Assembly (NCBI RefSeq): GCF_030463535.1
Contig: NC_132878.1
Coordinates: 90,071,507 to 90,135,506 of the forward strand
Origin: Salminus brasiliensis
Taxonomy: Eukaryota > Chordata > Actinopteri > Characiformes > Bryconidae
Length of the DNA stretch: 64,000 bases
Direction of reading: 5' to 3'
In this document: positions 1-12,500 of the stretch, piece after piece
How positions within the stretch are numbered: position 1 is the first letter of the stretch
Layout of the letters: the number at the start of each line of letters is the position of its first letter
Translations under genes and position numbers: made by a program
Notes under the pieces: model-generated
Database searches by the model: none
What the model was told of the DNA's origin: nothing
The model's input: only the letters and a program-made list of their open reading frames with translations

Positions 1-1240
1 AGGTTATGCATTGTATGCATTATTCGAAAATGAGACTGCATTAAATTTTCTCAGATGTCTCTCCCTCATGCAACAAATGTATTATCCATAATTTTTAATC
101 TGAAATTAGATCCTGACCCAATACTGATAATTACAGGCTTTCTGAACCATGCTCTGACTGTTAAAAAAAAAGTAAATGAAGTGTGGTTAAAAGTGGTTCT
201 TCTTTTCCGGAAGAGGAATAAGGCCTTGTTGGTTAATAGATGATTGTCAGAATCAACCGATATTTTGGCTTTTTAGAGACTTATGTCGACCTTCTTTGTT
301 TTAACTGGATACAGAATCAATAAATGGTGTACTTCTGTTTAGGCACAGTGGTGGCTGCTGGGGGTAGTCGGGGAAGGAGGGTATATTAGTCATTATGTGC
401 TATTTGCTCATTGTTTATTATGTATGTCTGTCATCTTTGTGTGTTTGTGTTATCAAATGTATTATATAATATTTATGTATATATAATATGTATGTAGCAC
501 ATTACAATATGTATGTAGTATTTGTGCTTCTCTCAATTAACAAATTAAAAGTGAAACTTAAAGTCTGGCTTCTACAAAGCTTTATTTGCAGTAAAAATAA
601 ATTAAATGAGTTTATGTATAATAATGGTATGTTCACTGTGAATACCATAACAGCAAATATTTTAGGGAGTCATGGCATTTTCATATGTAGTCTTCTTGCA
701 TAAAAATATATATGTATGTCTGTGCTGATAATGGTCTAAAGTAAAGATGTCAAAGCCAAAAAAAAAAAAACTTTTAATGGATGCATTAATCCAATAGCAC
801 ATGAACAGAAATGAACCAGTCTTATGTGGTGTGCTGTAAAATGCAAAAAGGAAAAGAATATCACTGTCTAGTTTCAATGAGCCCTTCCAGCAGTAAATAT
901 TCTCTCAGCTTCAAAAGACTAGGTAAGAAAATCACAGTTGAATTCATGTAGATGAGCTAGCACTGCTGTGTGATTAGCTGACTGCTGAATGATTCATTTG
1001 TAAACTAAATCTAAAATATTCAGTTCGATTAATGAAAACCTTCTCAAATAAATTTTGTGATAAATGAACCAATACATCTATCCAAAATCTGTTGGCACTT
1101 TACTTTCCCTGTAAAGTAATTTATTATAGGAGTAATGTTATATATATAATGTAGTAGAACCTTTACAAGGCATGGCAACCAGTCTTGCCCTGTTTAATCT
1201 CAGCCATGACCTTCAAAACTGACCTTGTAGTGTACTAGAC
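1..1240. other. AT-rich non-coding DNA
   Basis: No reading frame here resembles a known protein and no exon-like block with splice sites stands out. The stretch is AT-rich, with short A/T runs near 480-490 and 760-770. It lies downstream of the NLR pseudogene on the minus strand, so it could hold that gene's former 3' UTR, but nothing proves it. Confidence 0.5.
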
Positions 1241-1624
1241 TTACACAAGATCACAGAACGTGACTGTGTCATCGTCATTGCGGTTATAAACTCTGATGCC
1301 TGCATGTAGAGGCTCGGTGAATGTTGTGTGGAAGGTATATGTGTGATACACCCTCTCAGGAGAAATGATATAAAAGGAGATTGTGCCAGCCTGCCAATCA
1401 AGATGGATCCCCATTCTTCTGGAAAGACTTGGGGGGGTAGAAATGGAGCAGCCTTCTTCTGTCACACAACACCCTGAAAGACTGATAAGAAAATAACATG
1501 TGATTTAAAATGTTTCTCTATGTTGAGCACCTGTGTTGGTGTCTGTGAATTTTATGGATTCATGTTTAGTCTCTCAGCCAATGTGGCTTGGCCCCTCCCC
1601 AGGCTCAAAACTGGTGGTCAATGG

Positions 1625-1692
1625 TCAAAATGAATGGAAAATTGGAATGAATGGAAATGAATGGACATTGGAATGAATGGAAATTGGAATTA
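1625..1692. repeat. Short GGAATGAATGGA-type tandem repeat
   Basis: Imperfect reiterations of ggaatgaatgga / ggaaattgga follow one another here, inside the intron between the pseudogene's fused exon and its LRR exon. Confidence 0.6.
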
Positions 1693-1780
1693 ATCAAATT
1701 CATGAAAGGCAGACAACTGCCTTTATTTCCAAGCAGCTACCACCATGATAGTATGGTTAGCATAGCACTTTTTATTTATT

Positions 1781-2184
1781 AGGGGTCCAAGCACCACTGG
1801 CGTTGGAACACTATTTTGTTTGCTCCAGTTTTTCTTTTTCCTTCTTCTTGTTCTTTTTATCCCAAAAAGCAAGTAACATCATCCAAGCGGTAAGTCCTCC
1901 AAGCACTAAATTTGGAGAGTAGGTGTAGTTTGAGTGCATCTTGCCAGGCAAACATACCTAAGCTGGCCTGATAGTGGTGCTAAAGTGCAGTGTTTTACAT
2001 TTTGGTGCAAATCTCCTTAACCATGAAACATACTTTTTTAAACACACGTTTTAAAACACACGTTTTACTAAATATGTTTATTAATTCCTCACATTATTTC
2101 ATATCAATGCCCTATTTGGTCTATTTAGCCCTGCTCTCTCTCCCTGCATTTTACCAAATTGTACCATAATGTGCTTGGACCCCT
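1781..2184. mobile_element. MITE with 14-bp perfect terminal inverted repeats
   Basis: The element begins aggggtccaagcac and ends with its exact reverse complement, gtgcttggacccct, 404 bp overall, with no coding capacity. A segment of roughly 42 bp (attaatcaaattcatgaaag and onward) is present on both sides, at about 1688-1729 and 2277-2317. The insertion therefore sits between direct repeats longer than a normal target duplication. The class (hAT-like or other) is not decided by the sequence. Confidence 0.7.
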
Positions 2185-3224
2185 TAAATCACCACTTGCT
2201 ACTATATTTTTTATGTTTTCCTGGGTTTACATTTTTATGCCAGACATACACTTAACATTGCACAGCTGCAATTTAAATTAATCAAATTCATGAAAGGCAG
2301 ACAACTGCTTTATTTCTAAGCATCGTAGCTGCATAATTACTACTTACTTCAGTCTCTGCAGTTTACACTGTGGATCCCGAAGACCAACACAAAGGTGCTT
2401 TACACCTGAATCTGCCAGGTCATTGTCTCTTAGCTCCAGTTCAATTAAGCAAAAGGGGGACCTCAGTGCTGAGGCCAGATCTGAGCAACATCTGTCTCTC
2501 AGATTACACCAGCATAGACTGCAATAGAGAAGAGAGATATTTTATATATAGTTCACTCATGCCATGTACACATTTATATCAACATTAATATGGAATATCA
2601 GCTATATACTAAAATAAATAAGAAACTATGGGTAATTTTATTAATGAAACATCTAGTGGTATAACATCAGATATATTGAGACACAAGAAAGCCCTCACTA
2701 CTACTATATTCACCACCTCAGTTTCTCTAGTTGGCCAGCTCTCTCAGGTGTGGATTTACTGACTCTAGAACTGCTGTGAGAGTTTTACATGTCTCCTCCA
2801 GAATACCAACATCAGCAAGTCTGCAAAAAACATGTCCATATCACCACGATGTTACAAAAGTGTACATTGATTTGATAATTATTATATTTTCCTCCTGTGT
2901 GTGTGTCTGTAACCCCTTCCCTCCCATCCCGCTCAGTGTAGACACCCAGACTTCACCACACATCTGGATCAGGTTCTGAATCGCCTCCTTTTTAGAAAAT
3001 GCTACAGTAGGTAGGATGTTCTGATAGCTTCAATCACTTACCAGAAAACAACTCCCTTGTTCATTTCAGAAAACTCACTTCTCAACCCAATAAAACCCAT
3101 TGAGGTTGACACACCCCTGCAATGTTGACTGAACCTTGGGAACAGTGCCTCTGGACTGGCAAACGGGGGCGGTGGTCCCTTTTTTTAAGGGGACTGAGAG
3201 TTTGTGCAAGCTCTCAAGGCATCA

Positions 3225-3820
3225 CACATCTCGGATTTGAACTTCAGATGCAGGAGGAGGATTCAATGTGGATTTCATCCTGGATGTAGTATGGTGGACA
3301 TGCTCTTCACACTCTCACAGATAGTGGAGAGGGCACAGGAGCCACTCCAGTCTATGTGTGTTTGGGGTGTATGGGGTCATGAATGTGAGACGTGCAGTCC
3401 TTGTACCCTTTGAGCTTTGTCTGTATTCTGGGCACAAGATCAAGCTTGTTCAGTGTTGGCATGGATTGCATCAGGGCTGTGTCTTCTTTCCACTCTTGTT
3501 TGAGATATTCATGGACAGGATAGCAAGGCGAGGAACCCAGTTGGTTGTGTCTCCGCCGTTTGCAGAGGACGTCCTTCTGGCCTCTACATGCAGGGCTGTC
3601 CAGCATGCACCTGAGTGCTGTGTCAAGCTGAGTGTGAAGCATGAGTATGAGAATGCATGTCCAAATCTAAGGCCATGGTAGTGTCCTGTAGAAGGATGTT
3701 ATGTTCACTCTAGGTAGAGGGTATTAATCTACCCTAAGTAGAGGAGCTTTAATGTCACAGGGATGGGAAGAGTGATTGTGAGAGCTATCATATGTTAGGT
3801 GAGGTAGCTGTAGGAACCCG
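3225..3820 (+). mobile_element. Degenerate non-LTR (LINE) reverse-transcriptase relic
   Basis: The plus-strand frame at 3358-3681 retains recognisable reverse-transcriptase blocks: HGLHQGCVFFPLLFEIFMDRI (normally GLRQGCxLSPLLF...MDRI) and FAEDVLLAS, a decayed form of the FADD catalytic motif. The finger region lies just upstream (GFHPGCSMVDMLFTLSQIVE in another frame), so frameshifts separate parts of the domain. It is a truncated, non-functional copy without a visible 5' end, endonuclease or tail. Confidence 0.75.
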
Positions 3821-3867
3821 GAAATCCTAAGAGAAAACATCATGCCTTCTCTGAGTAAGACTGGACA

Positions 3868-3970
3868 TGCGGCATCATTGGACCTTTCAACAGGACAATG
3901 ATTCCAAGCATACCACCAAGGCTTGGTTTCAGAAACATCCTGGAAAATACTGGAATCAGTCAGTGCATAT
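3868..3970 (+). mobile_element. Tc1-like transposase fragment
   Basis: The plus strand encodes FQQDNDSKHTTKAWFQK, which carries the second catalytic Asp of the Tc1 DDE transposase (usual form FQQDNDPKHTSK). Only about 35 codons are recognisable. It is a relic directly behind the LINE fragment. Confidence 0.7.
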
Positions 3971-3974
3971 TAAT

Positions 3975-5260
3975 TCATTTATAAGCTTAAAACTGCTAAG
4001 AAATAAGACACAAATTAGTCAATTATTTTTTTGCAGTATTTGATGAGCACTTGTTTTCTCCAAAAGACCTATTAGAGGTCACTAATGAGCGAACAAAAGG
4101 CGAAGAGGACAATCTGTAGTCATGTCAAGGTTTATTTTTCATCTGCATGTTGGAACATTCATGCATTGAAATGCATATGGTAAGGCTCAGGTAATCACTC
4201 AATACCACTAATGTAGGTAGGATATATTTTATAAATCCCAGTATCAGAGGGTAAAATTTTAATAATATATTTGTCATGGGGGGGGGAGCACATAATAATG
4301 TGGGCTGATAATAATTTAGCTGTGGGTCTGATGTTGCCTGTGATTAACACTAGCAATTCTTGCGTATTTCTTTCTATGTAGTAAAGAAGCATGCAATTTG
4401 GATGCAGCTATCACTGCTTACATCAGCTTAATTAGTATACTGTTAGTCTCTCGTTACTACACAACGGATGCTGCTTTAACCAAAGGTCGGCTGTCACAAC
4501 CTTTAGCAGTGGTATTTTTAAAATAGAGCTAATACTGTATTGACGGTATTGATTGTCATTTAAATTTAGAATTTATTGAAACAGAAAAACCAAGGAAATG
4601 AATATTATTGATTAATGCCCTAAAACCTTTTGAAGAGATTCTTTAGCCGCATGACTTTTAGGTTATAATCATTGTATAATGTTTATATTGTAAGCTCTGT
4701 CATTATGCTGTGATAATGAAAACAAATAAAATTAACTCGTTATTGAGGATAAATGGAGTGAAAAATATATGCAAATTCATTCTGCAATACATTTGTAGGC
4801 TTTTTATTTACGAAGTGTCATCCCCATTAAGGCTTCCTTAAGAAGTCTGTAAGGTAAAGGCCCAACCTCCTATTCATAAATTAACATGGTGTTTTATTAA
4901 TCTAGGTGAGACTCTTAACTCTTAAGTCTCTTAACATTTGACCACCATGTTCATTTGTATGCAGTTGCATGTGTCCCTGAAAACTATAGCGTGTCCAAAT
5001 GTCCGAATAACATGATTAAATGTAATTTAAAAAATATTTGCCAAGTGAAATCCAGCATTGGCATGGAAAAATACATAAAACAGTACTACAGGTATTTTTT
5101 ATTTGTGACTTCTGCTAATTTCAATTAGTGTGTAAGTGAAGAAAACAAGTGTAAAATGTATGTAGTTCATTTTATGGTTACAGTACATTTACCTGGGACA
5201 CTCTCTTGGTCAACTGTGGTCAGCAATTAAATAGCATATTTACATTGTTCATTTGAACAA
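3975..5260. other. Non-coding spacer
   Basis: I see no gene, exon or clear repeat here. A poly-G run (4268-4275) and AT-rich DNA are the only marks. Confidence 0.5.
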
Positions 5261-5261
5261 A

Positions 5262-5420
5262 TACAGTGGTGTGGAAGTGTTTGCTCACTTCCTGATATCT
5301 TATTTGTTTGCATGTTTGTCACATTTAAATGTTTCAGATCATCAAACAAATAAATGTATAAATAAATTTAAATGAAGGTTTTTATTATTAACGGGAAAAC
5401 TTTTTTCAAGTTTTCAAATT
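5262..5420. mobile_element. Fragment of a fish DNA transposon end
   Basis: The stretch beginning tacagtggtgtggaagtgtt and continuing with the atcatcaaacaaa block resembles the terminal part of a widespread fish Tc1/mariner-type element. I recognise only one end and no transposase. The family assignment is from memory and tentative. Confidence 0.45.
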
Positions 5421-5868
5421 ATTGAATAAACTAGCAGCAGTTCACTCAATCATACAGAATCACACAACAGTGATACACTAACAATCAAGCAATGTTCACT
5501 GATTGCTTGACTATTAGGAAATAAGTGGCGATTAGCTATGTGCTAATGCGTTTGTGAGAAGTGTGTTAGTTACACATATATATACAATTCAGCCATATTG
5601 CAAGTTGACCAAAAATTCTGGACCAAGTGAAGACCAAGATAAGATACACCAACAGACACTTAACATTTTACATGAGATAAAATTAATGATTACATTGTCT
5701 GCCATACATTATCATATTCTGTCCTATGCATTATTCAGTAACTAATATGAAATAATCAATAAATTATTATGATAAATTATTTTTTATAAAAGCAATTCGT
5801 AACCTAAAAATAATATAATTTGAATCAACCAACTTACTCCTCAGGAACTTTCAAGTATTATCTCTCGC

Positions 5869-5874
5869 TTTATT
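5869..5874 (-). terminator. Candidate polyadenylation signal of the NLR gene
   Basis: Plus-strand tttatt reads AATAAA on the minus strand, about 145 nt beyond the NLR stop codon. Another AATAAA (6016-6021) overlaps the stop codon itself and is probably too close to use. Confidence 0.4.
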
Positions 5875-6019
5875 AGAGTGAGTCTTTGGGAGCCATCAGA
5901 TTGTCCACATTATTGACTTATAGCTAACTATACTACATAATCATAGAGTGCTAATTACCCGATGTTTCTTGGAAGGTGAAGTATGACTATGTTTTGACTC
6001 CACTGTTTTCCTGTGTTTA

Positions 6020-6558
6020 TTAATTTAGCATGCATAATGTGACTGTATCATCATAGCTATAAACCCTAATACCTGGATACAAGGGCTCAGTGAAGGTGGT
6101 GTGGAAGGTATATGTGTGGTATACCCTGTCAGGGGAAATAATATAAAAGGAGAGTGTGCCAGCCTGACAGTCTACATAAATCCCCATTCTTTTGGAGGGG
6201 TTGGGAGTAGGAATGACAGTCTCCTTGCCATTGTAACACACATAATACCCATAGTCATCTGAACAGAACAGAATCCAAGATTTGTTATTTGTGCCTAGTG
6301 TGCAGTCTCTCCCACGTCCTTTCCTGTTGATGCCTTTGTATGTCACTCCTATGTAAACAACGTCCCCTGTCCACTCTGCTTCCCAGTAAAACCGAGCCTT
6401 GCTCAAGCTTTCTCTGCACAAAACCTGAGCATAGTACTCAAACCGATCTGGGTGATCGGGGCAAGGCTGCTCCCCTTTCGTCATTGTCACCTTTTTGCTC
6501 CCCGTCAGTGACAGGGTTCGGTGTGCTGTGTTCGGGTCTAGTGTGATCTCACAGGCAT
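6020..6558 (-). CDS. B30.2 (PRY-SPRY) terminal exon of the NLR
   Basis: This exon encodes a complete PRY-SPRY domain: the PRY part begins [14 protein letters not shown], followed by SPRY blocks [44 protein letters not shown] and [12 protein letters not shown]. It ends LCMLN and TAA. The acceptor at 6558 continues the split Tyr codon from the 47-nt exon. B30.2 domains bind proteins or ligands in TRIMs and fish NLRs and often evolve quickly. The exon is intact and is the intact counterpart of the fused remnant at 1241-1481. Confidence 0.93.
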
Positions 6559-9500
6559 CTGAAGAAAAAACGACAGAAAGGTAAAACCTTCCACTTTCCT
6601 CCATGACTGGATGCACTACTACTACTTCTACTACATTACTGCTGATAAATAGTCTGCGTCTTGTGGTATATAGCCTCTAAACACTGAAAACCCAAACATT
6701 ATGGGACAGTCCCAAGACTTTTGCCATGTCCCATGGAAACTACTAAACATACATACTGGATATAGGAGACATTGTTTGTTTCCTTATGATAAATGACAAA
6801 TTATGATTATGATAAATTCACCCTTGCTTTGTGAGTCATTGCTGATATCACTAACTGTTGTTTTTGGGGGGTCTTTTCAGCTTCCACAATATTTCTGTCA
6901 TCAACTGATTTTGTCTTTGGCCCACCTGTTCAATGTTTAGTAGTGCATCACTGATTTCTTTCTTTTTCAGGAAATTTCAATATGTTGTATTAAATATAGC
7001 CTTTGCTTGTGCAATGGCTCTGATTGAGTCCCCCTCTTTTCTGGCTTCAAAATGGATTGCTTTTCTTCCATAGACAACTCTGCAGTCTTTGTCTTGGTTT
7101 ATCCCTTTCAACAATAAATGCAGTCAATGGGCCCTATTTTACACCCTGCGCAAGGCGCGTCACAATGCCATCTTATGATCTGAAACTCAAATAATAAAGG
7201 ATTACTAATGATCAATATTAATTAATCCTTTATTAGTAATAATATTAATACGGGAAACTAATAAAGGATTATCTTATCTTATCTTATCTTAAATGTCTGA
7301 AGTGTATACCAAAAACAAAAAAAAATGTCATTCCAATACTTTCAGAGGGGGCACTAAATGTGTAAGAACCTAAAATGTGATCTTTCATGTTCAAATAGCT
7401 CTGATTCTTTAAATAAACAATATTAATTACCATTTAATATACAAACAAAGATCACACTTACACTTCTGAAGTCCTGGTTTATTTCTGCACTTGCCACCAT
7501 ATTCCATTCTGTAGGAAAACAGAAAACTAGTAAAAACTGTAATGGCTGCACCAAGACTATTCAAGCTTTAGGCCAATCTGAATAGCTTCGGAAAATAAAC
7601 TATAATGAACTGTTTTAGTTTGAAGACACAACACATTCCATTTTTATTCCATTTTTATTCTCACCTCAGTTTCTTCAATTTACAGCAAGGATCATCCAGT
7701 ATAGTTGAAAGCTGTCTCAAACCATATTCCCCTGGGTGATTGTAGCTGATGTCAAGCTCTTTTAACTCTGAATTGTTTGAACTCAGAGCTAAACCAAGAG
7801 CAGAACAGCCTTCTTCTGTAATGCGACACCCTGAAAGACTGATGAAAAAATTACTTCATTAACACAAGGACCAGTAATATATTTGTTATTAAGATAGTTA
7901 AGATATAGAAAGTGTAATACATCTAAAATAAATCTATAAATCTTTGGTTACATTTAACATTCTGTATGATTCCCAAAAGACTTAATAATCTACAAATCTG
8001 CCTATACATTGTTGCTTTTTTGCTTTTCACACTACTGTACTTTAATTATACTCTTGAAATAGTTTGATGTGAAAAACCCAAAACAGCATCCATTTTGGAG
8101 GTGCCTGAATTATCATGTTATGCTTAAAGTTTCTAAAATGACTTGTCTGACTAACTGTACTAATGCTACACTCCACATGACCAGTTGGGTCTGTTTACTA
8201 AACTGAAAGTCCCTTACTCTTTCAGCACATTAGTGTTACGTTCCATGCCACTACTTACCCTAGTCTCTGCAGTTTGCACTGTGGATCCTGAAGGCCCACA
8301 CAAAGCAGTTTCACGCCTGAATCCTGCAGATCATTGTCTCTCAGCTCTAATTCTACCAAGCAAGACTGGGAACTCAAGACTGAGGCTAGGTCTGAGCAAC
8401 AACTGTCTGTGAGATTGCACCAGCACAGACTGCAATAGAGAAGATTATTTATAGGTATACTCTTTTTTACATGTGTTTTCATCCACATACCATATATCTG
8501 TCTTATGTGTGTTTTTAAAAGCAAATAAAATTTACTTTAACTTATTAAAAATACTAAAACATACAATATTAACACATTAATGTACCTCAGTTTCTGTAGT
8601 TTGCAGTTTGGGCTTTGCAATGCAGAACATAGCAGTTTCACTCCTGAATCTCCAATGTAATTATTACTAAGATCCATCTCTCTCAGGTGTGGATTTGCTG
8701 ATTCCAGAACTGAGGCAAGAGTTTCACATGCCACTTCCAGAATGCAAACACTGGCAAGTCTACAAGGAACAAATAGCATCAGACATTGTATAACAACAAA
8801 TAATACACAATATGTCCAAATGTTGGTGGACACCCTTTAAGTTGTTACCATTGCTACTTTAAAATAATTTAAATACAAGTATAACCTTATAGTGTTCAGT
8901 TTGCAGTCTGGATTCATCAGTCCAGCACAGAGAAGTTCTACTCCAGAATGGTCAAGGTTGTTGTAGCTGAGATCAAGTTTTTCCAGTTTGCAGTTTGGAT
9001 GTGTCAGTCCATCACAGAGCTGCTTAATGCCCGAGTCTCCCAGCTTGTTGTAGCTCAGATCCAACTCTCTCAAGGAAGATTTGGGTGTTTGCAGGGCAGC
9101 TCTTAAGGCTTCACAAGATTCATTTGTCAGGTCACATCTGTCCAATCTGTAAAGTGTTAGTTCATATATAGTTCAGTGATATAATATGCTTGACCCCACA
9201 ATGCATTCATTTTATTGTTGCTAAATGAAATACTAGAAAGGCCTACAGATGACCACAGATGTTCAGTTTGTTCCTGTAGAATGATTTAGTGCCCATCAGA
9301 GTTTATGTTTAACCCTAATCTTAACGCACCTGATTCAGTTAACGAAAGATTCTCAGAACCATCTCTCCTGGGTGACAGCTCGCCAGGATCAAGGTTAGGC
9401 AGCCATGCTGTAGAGGCTTTCTTATAGTATATTTCCTTTTCAGCACTTGATGTTCAAAAACATATTTTATGTATATAGTGCTATATTTACTACTTCATCC

Positions 9501-12500
9501 ATGCCACACCAAAATACAATAATGCAACCATTTAGTACCACAGAGAGGGGCAAATTCAGGCCCAAGGACAGTGCAACCAACCACTGCTGGAAAAATCAGC
9601 ATCTTAACATAAAAAGGACAGAGGCAAAATCCCAGATCCTAGATGCAGCATTCTTTAAAAAGCCCCAAATTAATACTTCTGTAAATTGAACCAAGGTCAC
9701 TTTTGCCTACTTTACTTATGTTACAAGTAGTTTAACTAGGTTTTCAGTGGAATTAAAGCCAACACTGTAACCTCCAAGTGCCAAAACTTACAATATCAGT
9801 TTATTGACATATTCATTTCTGCTCCTGGCAGGACCAAGCTTGACCAACATCAAATTTGCATACTTCGGGGTAATAGTACAGCAGTGGCCAGGCACAAAGG
9901 GTTTAAGCAGGAAGCAATGAATATATATATGGAAGAATCTACCTATAGTGAATTACAATCTACCAATTGTGCTCCCAAAGGCTGATGTTGCAGCCGTTTC
10001 TGAAAGCCAAATGTGGGGATGGGCTCAAAGCCAAACCAAAAAATGTAATATGCACAGCGCCAACATGTTAATATTTTGGATGTTTTCAAGACTTTACCTG
10101 TAGGATTTTTTCCTCTCTTTAGACAAGAGCATATACTAGGTGTATGTATAGGTACATGCAAGCCAACCTAATACTAATTCTTAGTAGAGATGTTTAATAA
10201 GCATAACATTATCTCGCTCAATTGCGATAATGACAAACATTTAGTTTCATTTTTACTCATTGTGGTGTATGAACTGCACGATGAATTATACAGCAAAGCT
10301 TGGCTTTCTTAGTCTGCTGAAACCACAGCAAGAGGACTGAGGTAATCATGCCCCACCCATAATTATTTTATCCCCTAATGTCTTGTTCAGAAATATGTCA
10401 CATTACGGAAGAAAATGTGCTCAGGTTTCTACTTCACACTGACTTCAGCTTACCTAAGTCTCTCCAGTTTACAGTGCATACTTGTCAATCCAGCAGAAAG
10501 CTGCTTCACTCCTGAGTCTTTCATGCTGTTGCAGCCAAGATCCAGCTCTTTTAGGCGTGAATTTACAGACTGGAATACTGAGGCCATCTGTTCGCAAGAT
10601 TGTTCAGAGAAGTTGACACCAGACAATCTGGAAACAGATGAAAATCAACTTTAAAAAAATCACTATGATCTTCAATTATTTAATATGAAGCTTAATATTG
10701 TGGAGTTTTCATTAAGATTTTGTTGTAGCATTTTTCCTTTGCACAATTAATTATACAGCAATACAGCAACCTTATAATTATATATATTCCCTGGTGCATG
10801 GTCAATTCATTTTCAGTATTTTTTCTATATGTTGTGCACAGTTCACAGTATTTTTAATCAAAGATTTTCATATGAAATGCTTCTAGAGTATGATATGGTA
10901 CAAACTCACATTTTTTGGCAAATAGAGCAAGAGCATGTAATGAAGATAAAGTTATTAATTTATATACGTTAGCCTCATCGCAGTTGAGACAGATTATACT
11001 GAAGCTTGTACAGGCAGAACACTTACAGGTAATAACAGTGAATTCTTGCATTATATCTTACTTTAGAAGCACAGGTTTCACATACAAGCTTAAATTATTG
11101 TACTAAAGCACAGAAATGCATATACTGTTTAGAACAAATATGGGAATCCACTCCAACATCAATATTAATTTAAATACTTAAATACAAACCCAAGCATCTG
11201 AAGTTTGCAGTGTGGACTCATTAGACTGTCACAAAGCAGTTTCACTCCTATATGTTCTAGTCTGTTATGGTTGAGAGTCAGTTTCTTTAGTTTACAGTGT
11301 GTATCTGAGAGCCCAGCACAGAGAAGCTTGACCCCCAAATCTCCCAGATTATTGAAGCTGAGGTCCAGTTCTGTCAGGTGTGAGTTAGGTGATTGGAGAA
11401 CTGAAGCAAGAGTTTCACATGATTCATCAGTGAGACTGGATCCAGCGAGACTGTGGAAGGTCAGAATTTAGTTTAAATGATCACAGAGATTAAACATTTA
11501 CAGCACTTAAACATACATGCACATCCAAAGACTTGGTTTTAGAGATGCACTGATTGCAATTTTCCTGGCCAATTCTGATTTAATGTTTTTTGGGGTTTTT
11601 TTTCAAAATTTTTAGATTTTTGAGGGAGGTTGAAAACCAATGAGCACTCTTTAAAACGACGCATGTAGTTTAACACTTACTTTGATAATACTACTGTTCA
11701 GAGCTGAATATGATGACACTAAAGGGATCCATATCGAGGTCAGCTATAGTGTGTGGGGCTGTGCTGGTGCTGTTGGCGCCCTTATGTGATACACAAATGT
11801 AAAACAGACTGGCACAGAATCGGACCCATCACCGATCAAGTCTGATCATGCTAATAACGATGGTACCTGTTACCAGCCGATCAATCGGTGCATCTCCACT
11901 TGATTTACAATATAATGATGACAGAAGTTACATTTCACAGTGTAATAAACATGATTAAATGCTATATTTTAATTTGATGCTATGAGGCTGAGTAGAAAAC
12001 AGAAACTTACATGGCTCTTTTTGAAGTTCTCACCACTGGCAACAACCTCTGATATCCTTCAGGAGATGTGTTGCACATCTTCAAGTCAAATTCATCCATC
12101 ACATCCTCTGATGTTAGCAGTACATAAGCCAGAGCAGAACACTGGTCAGGTTTGAGCTCTGTCTCTGAATGCCTGCCTGATCTCAAGAAAGTACGTATTT
12201 CTTCCACCAAAGAGTTGTAATTCAATTCATTCAGACAGTGGAAAAGATTAATGGTCCTTTCTGCTGACGACTCATTTCTGATCTTCTCCTTTATGTAGTT
12301 CACCGTTTCCTCAGAGCTTTCCTCACATCTTTCCTCACATCTTTCCTCACATCTTCTGGAAAACAGACCTCTCAAAAGAACCTGATTGGATTCAAGTGAG
12401 AGACCAAGAAGAAAGCGAAGGAAAAGGTCAAGGTGTCCGTTCTCACTCCGCAGGGCTCTGTCCACAGCACTCTTGTGCACATGTGACATCGTCACTGCAC

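Larger units (their letters stand above)
1241..2820 (-). pseudogene. Broken 3' end of an NLR (LRR-B30.2) gene
   Basis: Three relics lie in NLR order on the minus strand. (a) 2717-2820 matches the LRR exon at 8586-8759 but has lost 70 nt inside and reaches a TAG stop. (b) 2348-2518 is an open 171-nt LRR exon, same length and phase as 8259-8429, with donor GTAAGT. (c) 1241-1481 starts like the last LRR exon (LSGCCVTEEGCS) and after about 14 codons continues in frame as the second half of a B30.2 domain (RRMGIHLDWQAGTISFYI), ending in TAA. The intact gene carries about 1.3 kb between those two points (7810 down to 6190), so an internal deletion fused the two exons. No FISNA-NACHT exon lies upstream of this relic. 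It is most likely a decayed partial duplicate of the neighbouring NLR gene. Confidence 0.8.

Noticed and set aside
7830-7831. Acceptor TTTCAG at 7831 for the last LRR exon
   Set aside because: It gives the wrong phase; the AG 8 nt upstream in transcript order restores a 174-nt exon and the GLSGC start.
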